Source: Oceanospirillaceae bacterium (lineage in GTDB: Bacteria; Pseudomonadota; Gammaproteobacteria; Pseudomonadales; Oceanobacteraceae). From it: a stretch of 64,000 nt of DNA. The notes beneath the pieces are model-generated. The model was not told the origin of the DNA. It saw only the letters and a program-made list of their open reading frames with translations, and ran no database searches. The stretch is taken from contig JACKOM010000009.1 of NCBI GenBank assembly GCA_024234265.1, positions 1-64,000 of the forward strand. The letters are read 5' to 3'. The position numbers and the translations under genes are program-made. The stretch's first letter is position 1. Each line of letters opens with the position of its first letter. Positions 59,976-64,000 of the stretch are shown here, in pieces.

Positions 59976-61479
59976 ATTCTGCGCTGATATCTTCCGGCAG
60001 GCTTAATTCGGAATCCCCGATCAGGCTTTTGGGTAATTCTTTTTTCACCCGCACACCCAGCTCGATAAATTTCTGCGCTTGGCCGACTAAGTTGCCACGC
60101 CCTTCTTTTAATGAACCCCATGCATCCTGATAGGTGTTATGGGCGGTGTTGATCTGCGCGCCGAGTTTTTCCATTTTTTCAGTAAAAATCCGCAGCCTGT
60201 CATACACACTCGCGGCCTGGTCGGCGAGTAATTTGGCGTGACGGTTTTGCCGCTCAATGGACCACAAACTGGAAACCGTGCGCAGCGTAGCCAGTAAGGT
60301 GGTCGGTGTGACTACCACAATGCGCTGATCAAACGCATCGTTAAATAATTTTTCATCACTCTGGAACGCAAGCATAAAAGCCGGTTCGACGGGCATAAAC
60401 ATAAAAACAAAATCCGGCGAATTTAAATTCGGCAGTTTTTGGTAGGCCTTATCGGATAAACGGCGAATATGGTTGCGGATAGCTTCCACATGGCGCTTTA
60501 AGGAAGCTTCACGCTCTACATCGGACTCTGCATTCACATAATCGGTGTAATCGTTCAGGGATACTTTGGCATCCACAATAATGTGTTTGCCTTCCGGCAA
60601 ATTGATAATCACATCCGGGCGCAGGCGCTGACCTTCATCGCCCTGCTGGCTGGATTCACGCACAAATTCTTCACCGGCGCGCAAACCACTTTTTTCCAAC
60701 ACGGTTTCCAGCACTAATTCCCCCCAGTTGCCCTGGGTTTTCTTTTCACCACGCAGGGCACGGGTTAAAGCTGAAGCCTCTTCGGTGATTTGTTTGTTGA
60801 GTTTGTGCAGTTCTTCGATCTGGGTTTTGAGGGAAGCGCGGTCTTTGGATTCACTCACATACACGTCATCGACTTTTTTGCGCAATCCTTCGAGCTGATC
60901 TTTAAAGGGATTTAACAGGGCACTGAGATTATTTTTGCTTTGCTCGTTGAAGGTGGCATTTTTTTGCTCGAAAATTTTATTGGCGAGGTTTTCAAATTCC
61001 TGGGTGAGCTGCTGTTTATTACGCTCCAGTAATTCGATTTGCTCACGGGCGTGTTGCTGGTCTTTCACGCGGCCTTCTTCGAGTTTGGCAAGCTGGGCTT
61101 CACGCTGCATCAGGGTTTGCTGCAGCTGCTGGTGCTGTTGTTCAGTACGCTGCAAATTGGCCTGAGTTTGGGAAAGTTGTTCTTGTATGGCGGGCACCCG
61201 GGCAGCCTGTTCAAGACTGGCATCCAGGCGTTGTTGTAATTCCTGCAATTGTTGCTGAATTGCAGAAAGCTGCTGGTTTTTCTCGGCGAGTTTCTGCTGT
61301 TCAAAGCCCAGTTTGCCCTGCAGGCTGATCTGCTCGCGCTGTGTCTGCGCCAGTTGTTCGCTGAGGTTTTGCTGGGCCTGCTGCAATGCAGAATGTTGCG
61401 CTGCTTGTTTACGCCAAATCACAAACCACGCAGCATTGCCCGCCAGGGCCAGAAATAACCCACTTAACAAAAAATCCAT
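59974..61479 (-). CDS. rmuC: RmuC-like DNA recombination protein
   Basis: 501 aa. N-terminal membrane helix (MDFLLSGLFLALAGNAAWFV), a ~150-residue Gln-rich coiled coil, then the nuclease-like RmuC domain: ALRGEKKTQGNWGELVLETV, RLRPDVIINLPEGKHIIVDA KVSLNDY (PD-(D/E)xK-like D...D-x-K) and FMFMPVEPAFMLAFQSDEKL. RmuC limits inversion at short inverted repeats. ATG 61479 replaces an unsupported earlier start at 61512. Confidence 0.93.
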   Translation of the reverse strand: MDFLLSGLFLALAGNAAWFVIWRKQAAQHSALQQAQQNLSEQLAQTQREQISLQGKLGFEQQKLAEKNQQLSAIQQQLQELQQRLDASLEQAARVPAIQEQLSQTQANLQRTEQQHQQLQQTLMQREAQLAKLEEGRVKDQQHAREQIELLERNKQQLTQEFENLANKIFEQKNATFNEQSKNNLSALLNPFKDQLEGLRKKVDDVYVSESKDRASLKTQIEELHKLNKQITEEASALTRALRGEKKTQGNWGELVLETVLEKSGLRAGEEFVRESSQQGDEGQRLRPDVIINLPEGKHIIVDAKVSLNDYTDYVNAESDVEREASLKRHVEAIRNHIRRLSDKAYQKLPNLNSPDFVFMFMPVEPAFMLAFQSDEKLFNDAFDQRIVVVTPTTLLATLRTVSSLWSIERQNRHAKLLADQAASVYDRLRIFTEKMEKLGAQINTAHNTYQDAWGSLKEGRGNLVGQAQKFIELGVRVKKELPKSLIGDSELSLPEDISAE

Positions 61480-61628
61480 GACCACCCCCAAAACAAAGGC
61501 GCAGTGTAACAAAAGCTGCAGCGGGGGGCATGCGTACCTTTGTACCTTTCATTTTATGTGTGGCCTGATTGACGCCCATGGCTTAACTTCTAGGCTCAGG
61601 ATGAGGATAAACCGGCGGGGATAGCACC

Positions 61629-63179
61629 ATGGGAAAAATAACAGCAGGGCTTTTATGTGTGGCCATCATGGGCAGCAGCGGTTGTGTTTTTGACAAGGAC
61701 AACAAATCCGCTAATAAAACGGATACACAACTGCGCGAACTGATCAGTGATGCAGGTTTGACAGGTAACCCCGCCGCCGGACGCGACATTGCTTCTATTC
61801 TTGATCCCAAAGCCCAACTGGGCATGCAGTTATTTTTCAGCAAAGCCCTCGGCGGTGATCAGGACAGCGCCTGTGTCAGTTGCCATCACCCCGCCCTGGG
61901 GGGTGGCGATGGTTTATCCCTGCCGCTCGGTGTCGGCGCGGACAATACCGATCTGTTAGGCCCTGGCCGGGAACGCAGTGGCAGCGTTCTGCCAAACGTG
62001 CCGCGCAATGCCCCCACCACATTTAATATCGCCCTGTGGGATCAGGTGCTTTTCCACGATGGCAGAGTTGAGTCCCTCAGTAAAATTCCCGGCAAAAATG
62101 GTTCTGCCGGTGCAATACGCACCCCTGACAGCGCACCGGGCACTGCGGACAGCAACGCTGGTGCAAATCTCACCGTTGCCCAGTCACGTTTCCCGGTGAC
62201 ATCCGCCGCTGAAATGCGTGGCGCCAGTTTTGAATTCGGTAACAGTAACCAGACCGTCAGGGATCACCTTGCGGCACGTCTTGCTGACACGGGTGCTGGC
62301 AGCGGCGAATTAAGCACCCCGGATGCTGACGGTATCGCCGGTGATGACTGGCAAGCCGCCTTTGAAGAGGTTTACAAGGGTGAAGCCGACGTGGCGAACC
62401 TCATCAGCTATGCGCGCATTGCCGACGCCATTGGCGCCTACGAAAACTCACAGGTGTTTGTCGATAATCCCTGGAAAGCCTATGTGGAGGGGGATAACAG
62501 CGCCCTCAGTGCAGCACAAAAACGGGGGGCAATGTTATTTTTCCGCGCGGCGGATGACGGTGGTGCAGGCTGCGCCAATTGCCACCGCGGGGATTTTTTC
62601 ACCGATGAGAAATTCCACAATATCGCCATGATTCAGATTGGCGAAGGCAAAGGTGATGGCGCCAATAACGATGATGACTTCGGACGTTTCCGCGAAAGCA
62701 AAGAGCTGAAAGACAAATATGCCTTCCGCACCCCTACCCTGCTGAATATTGAAGTCACAGGTCCCTATGGCCATGCGGGTGCCTATAACAATCTGCAGGA
62801 TGTCATCCGCCACCATCTCAATCCACAAAATGCCATCGATGATTTTTTTGCCAGTGCGCTGACTTGGTGCCACAACATCGCCCAGCTCAGTGAAGTGGCC
62901 GATTGTGATGCCCTGTATACCCATGCCGAAGACAATACCCGCAGCGCCCTGACATTACTCACGGACCTGCAGGATAAAGGCCTTTCCAAACTGCAGAACA
63001 TCAGCCTGGATAATGCTCAGGTGGAAGATTTAGTGGCGTTTATGCAGGCCCTGACGGATCCCTGCGTAAAATCCACCAGCTGTATTGGTCAGTGGATACC
63101 GGACACCAGCACCACGGGGGCGGCGGGTCTGCAAATCAATGCAGAAGATGCCAACATGCAGCCCCTGCTGCATAACTGA
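61629..63179 (+). CDS. Di-haem cytochrome c peroxidase/MauG-family lipoprotein
   Basis: 516 aa. Lipobox SSGC in ITAGLLCVAIMGSSGCVFDK. Two c-type haem sites: CVSCHH at about residue 82 and CANCHRGDFFTDEKFHNIAM at about 314, with MauG/CCP landmarks LGMQLFFSKALGGDQDSA, VPRNAPTTFNIALWDQVLFH DG and FRTPTLLNIEVTGPYGHAG. A 40-residue Gly/Asp-rich insertion surrounds residue 220. It may act as a peroxidase or oxidise a protein or polymer; the substrate is unknown. Single gene. Confidence 0.87.
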   Translation: MGKITAGLLCVAIMGSSGCVFDKDNKSANKTDTQLRELISDAGLTGNPAAGRDIASILDPKAQLGMQLFFSKALGGDQDSACVSCHHPALGGGDGLSLPLGVGADNTDLLGPGRERSGSVLPNVPRNAPTTFNIALWDQVLFHDGRVESLSKIPGKNGSAGAIRTPDSAPGTADSNAGANLTVAQSRFPVTSAAEMRGASFEFGNSNQTVRDHLAARLADTGAGSGELSTPDADGIAGDDWQAAFEEVYKGEADVANLISYARIADAIGAYENSQVFVDNPWKAYVEGDNSALSAAQKRGAMLFFRAADDGGAGCANCHRGDFFTDEKFHNIAMIQIGEGKGDGANNDDDFGRFRESKELKDKYAFRTPTLLNIEVTGPYGHAGAYNNLQDVIRHHLNPQNAIDDFFASALTWCHNIAQLSEVADCDALYTHAEDNTRSALTLLTDLQDKGLSKLQNISLDNAQVEDLVAFMQALTDPCVKSTSCIGQWIPDTSTTGAAGLQINAEDANMQPLLHN

Positions 63180-63197
63180 AGCCCGCTCAATACCCAT

Positions 63198-63229
63198 AAA
63201 AAAACCGGCCATTGGCCGGTTTTTTTATG
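63198..63229. terminator. Bidirectional terminator
   Basis: AAAAAAACCGGCC-att-GGCCGGTTTTTTT between the cytochrome gene and the convergent ygiQ-like gene; nearly identical to the hairpin at 9232-9260. Confidence 0.9.
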
Positions 63230-63239
63230 GGGTTCAAAC

Positions 63240-64000
63240 TCAGCGGCCTTTGTGGGCCATGGGTTTGCCTTTTCCGGCGGGCTTACCCGCGGGTTTGTGG
63301 CCCGGTGTTTTTCCTGTACCCGGTTTTGGACCACCTGCTTTTGGTGCAGATGGTTTTGACCCTGAAGGTTTAGAGCCAGCAGGTTTAGCCGGTTTTCTCT
63401 CATCCTGCTTGGGGGCTGGATTATGGGGCAAACCTGTGTGCTGGGTACGTGCAACTTGCAGACGACGCGCCTGGGGATTACCCATGGGGCGCGAGTTACG
63501 TTTAGCCATCTGTTCCTGACGGGTTTCAGCGGGCACCAAACAATCCGGTCCTTTACCAATGAGGTGGGCCTTGCCCATACGGCGCAGGGCTTCGCGTAAC
63601 ATCGGCCAGTTTTCCGGATCGTGGTAACGCAAAAATGCCTTGTGCAAACGGCGCTGTTCTTTGTTTTTGGCACTGAATACCAGCTCATTATCACGACGTT
63701 TAATCGGTTTGAGCGGGTTTAACTCGGTGTAATACATAGTGGTGGCCGTGGCCATGGGCGACGGGTAGAAGTTCTGCACCTGATCGACGCGGAAGCCGTT
63801 TTTCTTCAGCCACAGGCCTAAGTTCATCATGTCTTCATCGCGGCTGCCGGGGTGGGCCGAGATAAAATACGGGATCAGGTACTGCTCTTTACCGGCCTCT
63901 TTCGAGAACTGCTCAAACATGCGCTTGAAGCGGTAATAGGAACCCATGCCCGGTTTCATCATCTTGGTCAGCGGGCCATCTTCACTGTGCTCAGGGGCAA
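63240..64000 (-). CDS. YgiQ-type radical SAM protein (3' part, runs off the edge)
   Basis: The last ~253 residues of a UPF0313/YgiQ-type protein; the radical SAM core and start codon lie beyond the right edge, and the frame is open to base 64000. Visible: KQYLIPYFISAHPGS-like YLIPYFISAHPGSRDEDMMN, GFRVDQVQNFYPSPMATATT MYYT, QRRLHKAFLRYHDPENWPML. The tail of about 90 residues is low-complexity (KPAGSKPSGSKPSAPKAGGP), longer than in E. coli. Function of the family is unclear. Confidence 0.9.
   Translation of the reverse strand, partial: APEHSEDGPLTKMMKPGMGSYYRFKRMFEQFSKEAGKEQYLIPYFISAHPGSRDEDMMNLGLWLKKNGFRVDQVQNFYPSPMATATTMYYTELNPLKPIKRRDNELVFSAKNKEQRRLHKAFLRYHDPENWPMLREALRRMGKAHLIGKGPDCLVPAETRQEQMAKRNSRPMGNPQARRLQVARTQHTGLPHNPAPKQDERKPAKPAGSKPSGSKPSAPKAGGPKPGTGKTPGHKPAGKPAGKGKPMAHKGR

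Overview
The window is a 64 kb piece of chromosome from a gammaproteobacterium. Gene content and order (slyD, yacL-like, fabR, dapE, rlmA, slyX, a GldAFG-type ABC exporter, plsB, lipase plus foldase, tsaB, uppP, rsmJ, adk, ppc, hemH, an AlgP-like histone-H1 mimic) fit the Pseudomonas/Cellvibrio part of the class. A Cellvibrio-like marine or soil bacterium is my best guess; this is inference from protein resemblance, not a placement. I saw no rRNA, tRNA, CRISPR array, phage or complete transposase.

Layout. 1-5.5 kb: slyD, a DUF3820/YgjP-like pair, a GIY-YIG protein, a mosaic of dispersed repeats, a DUF748 protein and a parDE-type toxin-antitoxin pair. 5.6-13.9 kb: dbpA, ppiC, yaeQ, a DUF2167 membrane protein, small enzymes, a Gre-like protein and a large lipoprotein metalloprotease of the IMPa (M88) type. 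14.4-26.7 kb: a HEPN-corA-marC gene set, an LHPP-like HAD phosphatase, FrnE-like DsbA, NnrU, a split YeeE/YedE transporter, fabR, a CheX-like protein, dapE-rlmA, a membrane-anchored cold-shock protein and slyX. 26.7-33.6 kb: a GldG/GldF/GldA-type ABC exporter, then a stretch (about 30.5-33.2 kb) holding plsB and the start of a hemolysin-III gene, both shattered by closely spaced one-base indels. 33.8-37.2 kb: secreted lipase, its foldase and a predicted beta-propeller lipoprotein.

37.3-47.4 kb is a molybdenum/nitric-oxide neighbourhood: moaA-nhaB-modA-modB-modC in one run, nnrS, and moaB-moeA. A perfect FNR/Anr box (47445-47458) lies in front of moaB. The same palindrome is correctly spaced to drive, in the opposite direction, a roughly 113-nt structured transcript that ends at an intrinsic terminator. 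I read this as a candidate oxygen-controlled small RNA, the most interesting single item here. NnrU and NnrS also point to denitrification or NO exposure.

47.8-64 kb: an ICMT-like membrane protein, rsmJ-uppP-tsaB, an SGNH hydrolase cut by one in-frame stop, a thioredoxin-PDZ lipoprotein, the H1-like protein, hemH, adk, ppc, rmuC, a MauG-like di-haem cytochrome lipoprotein and the 3' part of a YgiQ-type radical SAM gene that runs off the right edge.

Intergenic space is unusually rich in repeats: three copies of a 390-570 bp structured repeat (called R1 here), two full and one split copy of a ~270 bp element with 22-bp terminal inverted repeats (R2), a small palindromic repeat (R3), and short arrays of 7-bp units next to gene ends that in three cases supply the stop codon.
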